DNA of 64,000 bases from NCBI RefSeq assembly GCF_024139115.2, contig NW_026943205.1:806001-870000 (forward strand). Direction: 5' to 3'. How positions within the stretch are numbered: the first letter of the stretch is position 1; every line of letters starts with the position of its first letter. Below, piece by piece: positions 56,290-64,000 of this stretch. The stretch comes from Armigeres subalbatus. Its lineage: Eukaryota > Arthropoda > Insecta > Diptera > Culicidae. Below the pieces are notes generated by a model. That model saw nothing but the letters and a program-made list of their open reading frames with translations, searched no databases and was not told the DNA's origin. Both the position numbers and the translations under genes were made by a program.

Positions 56290-56690
56290 GCAGACACCCT
56301 GTACATCAGACTGAAGAGGGAAGCCACCCGCCATGAGCTTGTATCGATGGGGACGAAATCAAGCTGGTTGAAGAACTCGTGAAATTGGGCTCGCTGGTGA
56401 CCTCCGAAAACGATACCAACAGAGAAATTCGGAGACGATCAAACTGACTATCTACAAAACCCTCATTAGGGGTCTGGTCGAGCCAGGGCAGAAACCTGGT
56501 GAAAATGGTTCTCGACAACGATCCGACGGATACAAGAAGGCGAGTTGCGCATCGAAGAAGACGATTTGAGGATTCTTTATAGACTGCGTGGTCAGCGTGC
56601 AGCTATGGACTGAGCAGAATGGAGACGATTTTTATGTGCTGCAAATCACTGAATAAATAATAAAGAATAATAATAAAAGCCAACAACAGT
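56290..56690 (+). mobile_element. RTE LINE fragment, + strand, internally deleted
   Basis: The + strand retains scraps in RTE order: an IRLKREATR-like start, a KLVEELVKLGSLVTSEND stretch, NREIRRRSN, YKTLIRGL and a C-terminal tail, followed by an AATAAATAATAAAGAATAATA 3' tail at about 56651. Large internal deletions are evident. It lies tail-out beside the 5' end of the family 1 copy. Confidence 0.6.
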
Positions 56691-58550
56691 TAAAACCAGG
56701 GATTAGCGTACCGTGAGAGACATCTTTCTCAAGCTGATTCGGGGGCTATACTCATTTTTCGCAAGCTGTAACAATAATGAACTGATTCGGGGGTATCTAT
56801 ACTCCATGACTAATTCCTTGAAAAAGGCTCAATTGCGGAGGGGCAGTGGTTCTGATGACAATAAAATTCACAAAAACCTAACTAATCCGAAAAAATCAAC
56901 AAGTATTTATGAGAATTTGTGATTTTTAATCAATTATGCCAAATTGCCATTATGCCGAACTGCTATTTATGGTAACCGCACCCTTAGTGGAGGTAGCACC
57001 AATAGTGGAGGTAGTGATTTTTATTATGAGATTTTTGGAATTTACACAGTTTACAATGGTTTCAGTTGATTTGTCGTGCTATAAAATTGATTCCGTTGTA
57101 CCAATAGTGGATCAACTGTTCCAATAGTGGCAACTTTCATAAGAAATCAATGAAGAACACCACTATGGGAACCAAAATTAAAATTTACCTGCACTAAAGG
57201 AACCGTGTACCCACTACACATTAGTGGTGCAAGTAACTTGTGCTAATTTTTGATGTTAAATAGCAACAATCTTATTTTTGTTAGGGAATTTATTAGTTCA
57301 TCTATTGCCTAAGGTATTTAAGTTGTAAATTTGGCTTAGTTATCCATTTTTTACATTTTTTGTGTGGATTCACTACAAACTCCACTATTGGTACCGTATC
57401 CGTAGTGGTAGAATCCGTGCGGTGAACACCACCCAAAATCGATACTTGCTTATTCAGCGCAAAAAGAAACTATTTAAAAACTCTTTCATGTCATGAGATA
57501 TAAGATCCCCATGCCGAAAACTTTAATTAAAATTAAAAATTAATCAAACGTATTCTGATTATGTAGAAATGATCAGTATAAGTCATGTTCTTAATAACGA
57601 TTATGATTTGAAACCTATATCATGTTATTTAGGTGCGAAATCAATTTCGGACATTTCGGTATCTGGCAGCTGCCTCTCAGAAGGATTTCAGGAATTTCCT
57701 ATTCCAGATTGGTCAAACCAACTAAATTTCAATTGTTTCTTAGGCCGATACAAATATTTAAAATCCATTTTGTCTCGGATTTTTTTTTTGCCAAAAAATA
57801 ATATTTTGAGGGGACAACAAAATAAAATTCGGATAATTTTGAGGATTTTCAAAACATTCTTTAACAAATCCGAGGAGTTTTTTGATTTTTTTTTCATTTT
57901 ATTATTTATTTTTTATTATCCCCCCCTTGACCTTTCGGAGACCAGTAGGACAAAAAGTTAATTAAATATTTGTAACGGCCTTATTGTAAGGGGAAGAAAG
58001 AAGCAGAAAAAACAAAGGTGAAAATTTTAAGTAGCATGCCTAAGAAATTTAGCTGAAATCTTTTGTTAATTAAGCTCCGCCAACATATTTTAATGTCTGA
58101 TGCAACTTAAAGCGAGTGAAAAATATTGCTCTATTGATGTCATCTTCAAACTTTCAGCGTAACAGGACTATTTGAGACGGACATCTAACAGAACTATGTT
58201 GAGACAATGTGTAAAAAATGCACATTAGAGAATAGCAAGCTTTTTATGTACGTATAATAGATTGAAGAAGAAAGAAAAGCATATTGCATTTATTGAAACG
58301 AATTAAAAGAAACCTAGAAAACAATAATTTATCTGCCATCTAACATTTTAAATGTAGGATATCTGTTTCATTATTAATAACATGCTCCTATATCAATAAC
58401 ATTCGCAAAACAGGCCATTTAGGCTCAATTTATGTCGTGTTTTGTTGTTATCCGGCGTGCTCACTGCTGAAAAAATCCCAAAAATGCGAAATAAATCAAT
58501 TTACGCACCAATTCTTTGTTTTCTAATGGTATTGATTTGGGTAGGGTAAG
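56691..58550. other. Fimbrin intron with clustered short repeats
   Basis: At 56970-57430 the decamer CCAATAGTGG and close variants (ACCACTATGG, CCACTATTGG, TTAGTGG) recur at least eight times in both orientations. At about 57600-57990 there is a repeat-like block ending TCCCCCCCTTGACCTTTCGG and then TTAATTAAATATTTG, which resembles a dispersed mosquito repeat. No gene is supported. Confidence 0.4.
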
Positions 58551-58985
58551 ACGGGTAAGACACCCAGAAATCACCCTCACCCGAGTTTTCGCGCACTAAT
58601 TTTAAAATCTTCATTTCTCGAAAACTAGTTGTTGGAAACAGTTAAAGTTCAAGTTTTATTATACACAGGATTTTGTTTTTACACGATTTTTTTTCACTAG
58701 TATTTTTGATCGTGTGACTTCAATTTACCACCAAACTCTTCGCAACATGTTTCAAAAAATCCAGAATAAATCGAAGAAAAATCACATGATAATTAATATG
58801 CATTAAACATTTAGGATGAGTGGAAAATTGAGAAAATGTAAATCGCGTAAAAACAAAATCCAGTGTAATTGTTTGATAATTGTATGGAAAAAGTAGGACT
58901 TCAACTGTTTCCAGAGCAACTAGTTTTCGAGAAATGAAGATTTTAAAATTGGTGGGCGAGATGATTTCTGGGTGGCTTACCCTAC
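58551..58985. mobile_element. 435-bp foldback element
   Basis: Inverted arms of about 150 bp start GTAGGGTAAGAC and end CTTACCCTAC. They share TTTTAAAATCTTCATTTCTC and TGGAAACAGTT in mirror order. The arms differ by small indels. No ORF of its own is present. Confidence 0.75.
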
Positions 58986-59129
58986 ATGGTATGGATTCAA
59001 GGAGCAATTCCCCTATTCATCCTATGATGTACGCTCAATTTTGTAAATAATTTTACTAACAAAGCATTTGCGATTCAATTTTTCAATTGCACAAACACTT
59101 TTTTTATTCGCCGAGATCTCAACATTTTT

Positions 59130-59330
59130 TGTTTATTTTCCCGAGGTGGGCACCGCCGAATTTCAGCAATCATGATTTTTTCCGAGATCTTAGTAAAAAT
59201 GACGTTTCAGTTGCTGAGATACAGCAAATATTTTGCTGAGAATCAGTAATAAACGAAATTTTCTGCCGAAGTTCAGTTTTGAAATTTACTGAGCTACAGC
59301 GGTGCCCAATTTTGCCGAGCTCGAGAAAGC
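59130..59330. repeat. Small inverted-repeat element (CCGAGATC/TTCAGCAA type)
   Basis: GGGCACCGC at about 59149 is inverted as GCGGTGCCC at about 59299. Between them are repeated TCAGCAA/TTGCTGAGA motifs. It looks like a MITE but the ends are not clear. Confidence 0.4.
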
Positions 59331-59562
59331 AAAAGTTAGTGTGCAGACCATAAATTAGAGGCAAAGGTGATAGTGTCGTTAGTATACGGCAGGCATGAAG
59401 ATAAAGTGGTATTGCTTTATTATTATTACCCACTGAAACGGGCATAATCAATCAAAATCCATACAAACAACTTTGATTCAAAATTCATGAATTTGCGTCA
59501 TTTTAAGCTGGGAGAAGCAATTTCAACATCTAAATGATCGGTTATTAAAGAAGGATCAAAAT

Positions 59563-59965
59563 CTAAAAAATCATTCTACTAAAATTAATAGTCTTCTTAC
59601 GAACAGACTTCTTCTGTACCAGCATACTGATCAAAATAATGGAATAAACCATGTAATAAGATCCAATTATTATCAAAACGGGAGCAATAATTATTGGCCA
59701 GCATTCTTGTTCACATTTTCCAACTGGAATGAACAAAAATAGAACAAGAATAAAAATAGAATCAAACGCACCAATGCGAGACAAATTTAGAATCCAGCAT
59801 GTTCCTCATCGATCCATCACCATCGTATATGTATGCCTGCAATGAAGCTAAGGAAAGAAAAATCTTCTTTGCCGACTTCAACGAATAGCTATAAATAGCC
59901 ACACGAATGCGATACAAAACGAAGAGAAGTGAGAGTGCGAGCAACCCCAATAAATCGCTTCTCAC
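59563..59965 (-). other. Possible remnant gene for a small membrane protein
   Basis: Two - strand frames overlap. The upstream one ends SMRNMLDSKFVSHWCV. The downstream one (no ATG) has two hydrophobic segments, IFILVLFLFIPVG and IIIAPVLIIIG with SYYMVYSIILIS, then a basic end QKKSVRKK. A TATA-like CTATTTATAG lies at about 59888. A single frameshift would join them. I do not recognise the protein; it may be a decayed gene in the fimbrin intron or chance. Confidence 0.2.
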
Positions 59966-60651
59966 TGGTTCTCACTCTTCTCACATGTTGGTGAGTGCCT
60001 GTGGCATCAACACACGTTCAAAGCATCCAACTCAACGGCGGCCGCGGAGAGTATGACTCATGCAATTTATGGAGCGAATGCAGGCAGTATTATTCCGCCA
60101 AATTTATTGATCTGTTTGGTTCGTTCAATACAATGTTTTTGATCCTATATATCCTAGGGAACTGCACAGAACAAAATTCGCAGAAATTAGGAAATTTAAA
60201 ATGTTGTATTCTGTTATCACAGTCACCTATCCCTATGCGACAATAGCAAAAGCTCCTCTCAACATAGCACGTGATTATTTCTGCAAACTACTGCACCGTG
60301 ACACGGCAAATATGATGTCCGCGCCAACGTTTTCGTCACCAATTTGTGATGTATAACAGAGAACGATTTATTCTTCTATTGTGTGGCTGTGGCCTATTAT
60401 TGAAAAATAAACTAATGCGTTTGATAGGTTTTGTCTATTAATTGCAATGCGGACGATATAATTTTGATTTGTGTCGTTTTTTTCCCATTGCGTTCATGCG
60501 AGCTTACTTTTGAAAAACTACAAAAAAAGATACAAAACGTTCGAAATAAATGTCAAAATCCGATGATATTTAATAGAATGTAATTTATACTTTAACATGA
60601 CTAACAAATTTCAATCAGGTCATGCAAGAAGAATAAAAATTGCCAACTCAC
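59966..60651. other. Fimbrin intron, proximal part
   Basis: No feature is recognised apart from the donor of the penultimate fimbrin exon at its right edge (GTGAGT on the - strand, 60646-60651). Confidence 0.5.
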
Positions 60652-60905
60652 CTCCGCATTTCCGCCTTCCTTGACGTTATCGTAGTTGATGCTGCCCGGC
60701 TTGATGGAATCGATAAGGTCAATAACGACCTTGCCGTCCGCAATCGAAGAGTCCTGGAAGTTTCGCAGACTCGTGCTCTTGCCGGCGTTTTTCAACTTGG
60801 TGTTCACCCACTGGACGATTTCCCGCTCGATGATCGGATTGCCGGTGTTGGCCAGGCGTGATAGGATGGACAGAGTGTATGCTCGCATCAATTGCCAGAT
60901 AAGTG
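60652..60905 (-). CDS. Fim: Fimbrin/plastin exon (CH3 end and CH4 start)
   Basis: The acceptor is CAATTTTAG and the donor GAG|GTGAGT. With one base carried from the previous exon it reads ALIWQLMRAYTLSILSRL, then the CH4 start REIVQWVNTKLKNAGKS and a DLIDSIKPGSINYDNVK block. The 254 bases give phases 1 to 0. The next exon is 16.5 kb away (44104). Confidence 0.92.
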
Positions 60906-60976
60906 CTAAAATTGAAAGCGACCGATTTACTTTTAATTATTGTTCTCGAAAAAGGAACTTAAAAATATTGTCTTAC

Positions 60977-61255
60977 CAAGTGTCAGAGTGGCATTTCCGT
61001 CGCTCAAATCCTGTCCGGCAATACCGACCAGCGAGAATTTAAGCTGTTTGCCCAACTCTACCGCGTAGTTGCAATTTTCCAGCTTTTCCATAAATTTGCG
61101 CAGCGGGGTAAACTTCTGGTGTACCTTTTTCCAGTTAACAATACCGGGTTGAATGATGTCGAACAGTTGGAAGATGATGAGCCCGTCGGCTAGGTCTGAG
61201 TAGAGCCAGTTTACATGCGGTTTCACACCCATGGAGTTCATCCAGTTACGGTAGG
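60977..61255 (-). CDS. Fim: Fimbrin/plastin exon (CH3 domain)
   Basis: The acceptor is TAACTTCAG and the donor TTG|GTAAGA. It encodes most of the third calponin-homology domain: [54 protein letters not shown] and [18 protein letters not shown]. Phases are 1 to 1 (279 bases). The first base of its first codon comes from the previous exon, giving Thr. Confidence 0.93.
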
Positions 61256-61321
61256 CTGAAGTTAGATGAAGAATAAATGAGCACTTTGAATGCAACTATT
61301 GCTTTAAGATAGTGGACTTAC

Positions 61322-61532
61322 TCTTCTCCTCGCGGGTTTCTTCGATGGATTCTAGGCCTTCGATTTCATCCGGCTGATCCAGACCGGGGTGGTTATTGAA
61401 CAAATTAGCGACAAACGCCAAGTTCAGCTTGTAGACACCATTAACAACATCTTGTGGTGTTACGAACGATCGACAGTTCAGTTTGGCTGCCTGTTGCAAC
61501 ATCACTTCTGCACGATTTAAAGTATTGTGCTC
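61322..61532 (-). CDS. Fim: Fimbrin/plastin exon (end of the first actin-binding domain)
   Basis: The acceptor is TATTTCCAG and the donor AAGA|GTAAGT. It reads EHNTLNRAEVMLQQAAKLNC, then VTPQDVVNGVYKLNLAFVAN and a LFNNHPGLD block, the end of CH2. The inter-domain linker EIEGLESIEETREEK follows. 211 bases, phases 0 to 1. Confidence 0.93.
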
Positions 61533-61594
61533 CTGGAAATAAATACGATTCATTATTATTCATTTTAAAACAAACAACAAAACGGAGCACTTAC

Positions 61595-62494
61595 CCTGAG
61601 TGCTTCCAGCGTGACTCCGGCATCTTTGGGACCTATCTGATTCAACAGATAGCTGTAAACCTCCGAATCGGAGATGTCACTCTGGAAATTGGTACAACGT
61701 CGAGCGATACCAGCTCGCTCGAGGTGATGGTTGACCCACCGAAGGAGAATGGCTTCTGGGGAGAGCTTCATGAGATCTTCCAAGCGTTCGCCATCCGCCA
61801 ACAGGGTGGCCAGTCCCGGACAACTGTCTAATGTAATATGGCTGAAGAGACCGATGCGGATGATTTGCCAGAGCAGACCCAACACTAGATGAGGTTTGCC
61901 CTTGGCCAGGTCGTGTGCGTCAATATTGACAATGTTACATCCGATGGCCTGTGACGACACCAGGGCCAACGTAAGATTTTCGAATTTGGTGTATACAGTG
62001 AGGTTCTTCTTGTTGATGGCTCGCTCGTCGATAGTGTCCGGGCACGAGTGGTTGATAATTTTGCACAGCAGGATACCATCTTTGATTTTGTCGTAAAGCT
62101 GCTTACCCTCCGGATCCAGCGGGAGCAAGTGCTTTAAATCCTGATCGTAGCCCAGGTTGGAGTTGATCCAATCGCTGAAGGCCAACTGTTCTTCGATGCG
62201 CACCGAATGTGTCGTACCGGCGGCCGACGAGTCCGACATACCGCCAAGGGTTTCCAGGTTTTCTTTTTTGGATACGGCCGTTTTGAAAGTGCTCGCCACA
62301 TCCTTGGCTTTGAGGTCCATGCACAGGGCTTCAAACTCGTCGTAGGAGAGCTTGCCGACATTGTGTGAGCGTTGTTTGTTGCTGTACTCGTCGATCATTA
62401 ATCGGACCTGGTAGCCGGGCAGTTTGAAACCAACCTGGTCGAGGGCGTCTTTCAGTTCCTTTAGTTCGATGAAGCCGTCTTTGTTTGTGTCGAT
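61595..62494 (-). CDS. Fim: Fimbrin/plastin large exon (EF-hands, CH1, CH2)
   Basis: Three hundred codons, phase 0 at both ends. The acceptor is TTTTCCAATAG and the donor AGG|GTAAGT. The exon starts inside the first EF-hand loop (DTNKDGFIELKE, with good calcium ligands). The second EF-hand loop (SNKQRSHNVGKLSYDEF) lacks the usual acidic ligands. CH1 follows (FSDWINSNLGYDQDLKHLLP, DGILLCKIINHSCPDTIDER, GCNIVNIDAHDLAKGKPHLV) and then CH2 (LEDLMKLSPEAILLRWVNHH). The five exons here total 2043 bases, 680 residues plus stop. Only about 15 N-terminal residues should be missing, in an exon beyond this window or unrecognised. Confidence 0.94.
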
Positions 62495-62518
62495 CTATTG
62501 GAAAACGGGAAAGAAAAA

Positions 62519-62780
62519 TCTTATATATAAAAATGAAATGGTCTGTGTTCGTATCCGCATAACTCGAAAACGGCTGGATGGATTTTTTTCATTTCTTCAG
62601 CAGAAACATTCGTTATAGTTTCCGACGGGTTTATATGATATTTCCTAATGAGAAAAATACGAGTAAGGTTGAGCAAACCGTGAAAAACTGAAATTAAGAA
62701 TCGTATGGAAACTTTGCATGGGCAGTTAACAACGCGCATTTTCGCCTACTATGCAGGACAACGTCTGCCGGGTCGACTAG
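62519..62780 (+). mobile_element. Short non-autonomous Helitron
   Basis: The element starts TCTTATATATAAAAATG and ends GGGTCGACTAG, between a host A (62518) and T (62781). The TC start, CTAG end and A/T target without duplication are Helitron hallmarks, and the 5' sequence resembles known insect Helitron-like ends. Only a weak GC-rich hairpin precedes CTAG. It has no coding capacity. It lies 24 bp upstream of the fimbrin exon at 62494, in its intron. Confidence 0.7.
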
Positions 62781-63154
62781 TATACCATATTAGTTAAACT
62801 TGTATTTGATTGCATAAATAAAATTAGTGTGTAATGACTGGTTGTCTTATGAATAGTTGAGCTAAGTTTTATCTCAACAAATCATCCCCTTTTATTAGTA
62901 TAAAACATGCCTGTATCTGACACAAAATAAATTTCACATTACTCTCCGTTTCATTGAATAGTGAAAAAGTCCACACAGCGATGTTGTCAAATTCAAATCA
63001 TTGCTTATTTTTTTTCCGATTTACCGAATTTACACAATTTTCCCTTGCTTTTTTCATGCAACGCCATGCTTTTTCTTAATTTTGCGCTCATCCAAAATGT
63101 TGGGTGAGATTTATCGATTATCAAATCACGGACTGATATTACCAAGGGTAGCCT
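62781..63154. other. Upstream fimbrin intron, unassigned
   Basis: AT-rich. No first coding exon of fimbrin is recognised here on the - strand. Confidence 0.5.
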
Positions 63155-63560
63155 ATTACTATGGAGCATTTAAACGACTTTGATTTGGCTGACGATGTGC
63201 CGAGTCAGATCAGCCGGACGCTTGTATATAGCGGGTCTCACAATAAGACCAAATCGTTGGATGTCAACACGTGAAACTCCTTCAAATTTACGGTAGGTGG
63301 GCCACAGAATCGAAGAAGGTCAAACACTTTCAAGCCTGTTATCGTCGGACGGCGGAACTAAGATCCACATGAAGCAGGCTAGAGCGCGGTCAACGCACCA
63401 AAAATTAAATAATTCGACTCTTACGTGAAATCTATTAATTCGTTCATGTGTATGCCGGGCAAGCATGGAAGAGTAAATAAGCAAGCGCTGCGCTGGATTG
63501 GAAATCGGCAGGACATCACAGCAGAAGTATGCACAAGAGCTCGTGGCGACAAATAAATAG
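63155..63560 (+). mobile_element. LINE family 3, degraded fragment
   Basis: The + strand resembles 40040-40700. HLNDFDLADDV-like sequence at about 63168-63195 covers the catalytic ADD, then KTKSLDVNT at about 63250. A 3' piece with ACATCACAGCAGA appears at about 63513. It carries large deletions. Confidence 0.7.
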
Positions 63561-63743
63561 AGCTGCCTTGTTGTAGCCTTAATTATGAGGTAAATTTCAC
63601 CCATTACAAATTGGACATAATTTGTCAAATTAAGTTTTGCCCCTTTTTTAATTTGCATGCTACCACGGAGAAAACCGTCGGACGGGATTTTTTTTTCTAA
63701 GACTCGCGTTTCTATCTGATTAAATATATAGTAACACCAGCTA

Positions 63744-64000
63744 CTAACGTCTACGTCTGCTAAAGCACTCATTCGAGTTACTGGACATAATTATCGATAC
63801 CGTAACAGCTGTTGAAGCTTTCTTGCAGGCATAGTCGACGTGGTTAACGAAGATCAGCCTATCGTCAATCATCACCTCCAAAAACTTCAAGTACCGCTTA
63901 GAATTGATCGTGCAGTTATCCACGCGAATCCCTGCCTCTTCTACCGCCTTGCTCACCATAAGACAGAGTGGTTGAAAACGACTCCTATCCCTTGTCTTAT
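63744..64000 (-). mobile_element. LINE post-RT fragment (R1/LOA-like), window edge
   Basis: The - strand frame reads VEEAGIRVDNCTINSKRYLK, then FLEVMIDDRLIFVNHVDYAC and KKASTAVTVSIIM. This matches the post-RT region of R1/LOA-type elements (KYLGVMIDDRLNF). It runs off the window's right edge, where the RT core would lie. Confidence 0.7.

Noticed and set aside
57569..57961. 130-codon + strand frame ending in a Phe-rich tail
   Set aside because: The tail comes from a T-run and the ending matches a repeat-like block; no domain is seen.
61454..61831. + strand open frame of 125 codons
   Set aside because: It is antisense to the fimbrin exons and runs across splice junctions.
1..64000. CRISPR arrays, operons or phage-type defence genes
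   Set aside because: The sequence is clearly eukaryotic (spliced genes, LINEs, LTR elements, Helitron); no regularly spaced direct repeats with unique spacers were found.

Overview
The window looks like nuclear DNA from a culicine mosquito, probably Aedes or a close relative. This is inferred from an insect-type fimbrin gene with very long introns and from dense nested transposons of RTE/JAM1-like, CR1/L2-like, Jockey, BEL/Pao, Ty3/mag-like, Tc1/mariner, Harbinger and Helitron type. There are no bacterial features. One assembly gap of 25 N lies at 9843-9867.

Only two host genes are well supported, and they converge on each other. Gene 1 is on the + strand: exon 1 at 17418-18642 and exon 2 at 29509-29957, with a poly(A) signal at 30022. 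It encodes a 557-residue secreted acidic protein that I do not recognise. It carries two copies of one four-cysteine module with identical spacing, and the second copy is split by a 10.9-kb intron full of transposons. Gene 2 is on the - strand and is fimbrin/plastin, the actin-bundling protein: exons at 61595-62494, 61322-61532, 60977-61255, 60652-60905 and 43706-44104. Its first coding exon lies outside the window. A 16.5-kb intron before its last exon holds a young LTR retrotransposon and many older insertions, and the last exon encodes an unusually long C-terminal tail.

Layout. 1-1020: 3' piece of a CR1/L2-like LINE. 1021-4663: mostly unassigned. 4664-9145: RTE element (family 2, - strand) split by a 1.24-kb TA-flanked DNA element (5591-6828) that contains exon-like captured sequence. 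9363-9842 and 13909-15465: RTE family 1 pieces. 10306-13100: one BEL/Pao integrase region cut by a dead mariner, an unassigned stretch and a Harbinger-type MITE. 17294-30027: gene 1. 30651-33895: Jockey LINE with a 571-bp foldback element at its 3' end. 33896-38104: AT-rich spacer with a small MITE, a possible orphan exon and a tRNA-like foldback. 38160-40817: fairly intact LINE with a long EN-RT ORF. 43706-62494: fimbrin, containing the LTR element (44253-50064), BEL/Pao pieces and a nearly full RTE family 1 copy (52890-56180). 62519-64000: Helitron and LINE remnants in the upstream fimbrin intron.

Nothing here amounts to a multi-gene novel system. The points most worth following up are the duplicated cysteine module of gene 1, the exon-like cargo in the TA element, the Helitron sitting 24 bp from a fimbrin splice acceptor, the fimbrin tail, and a set of insertions whose empty sites are preserved elsewhere in the window.
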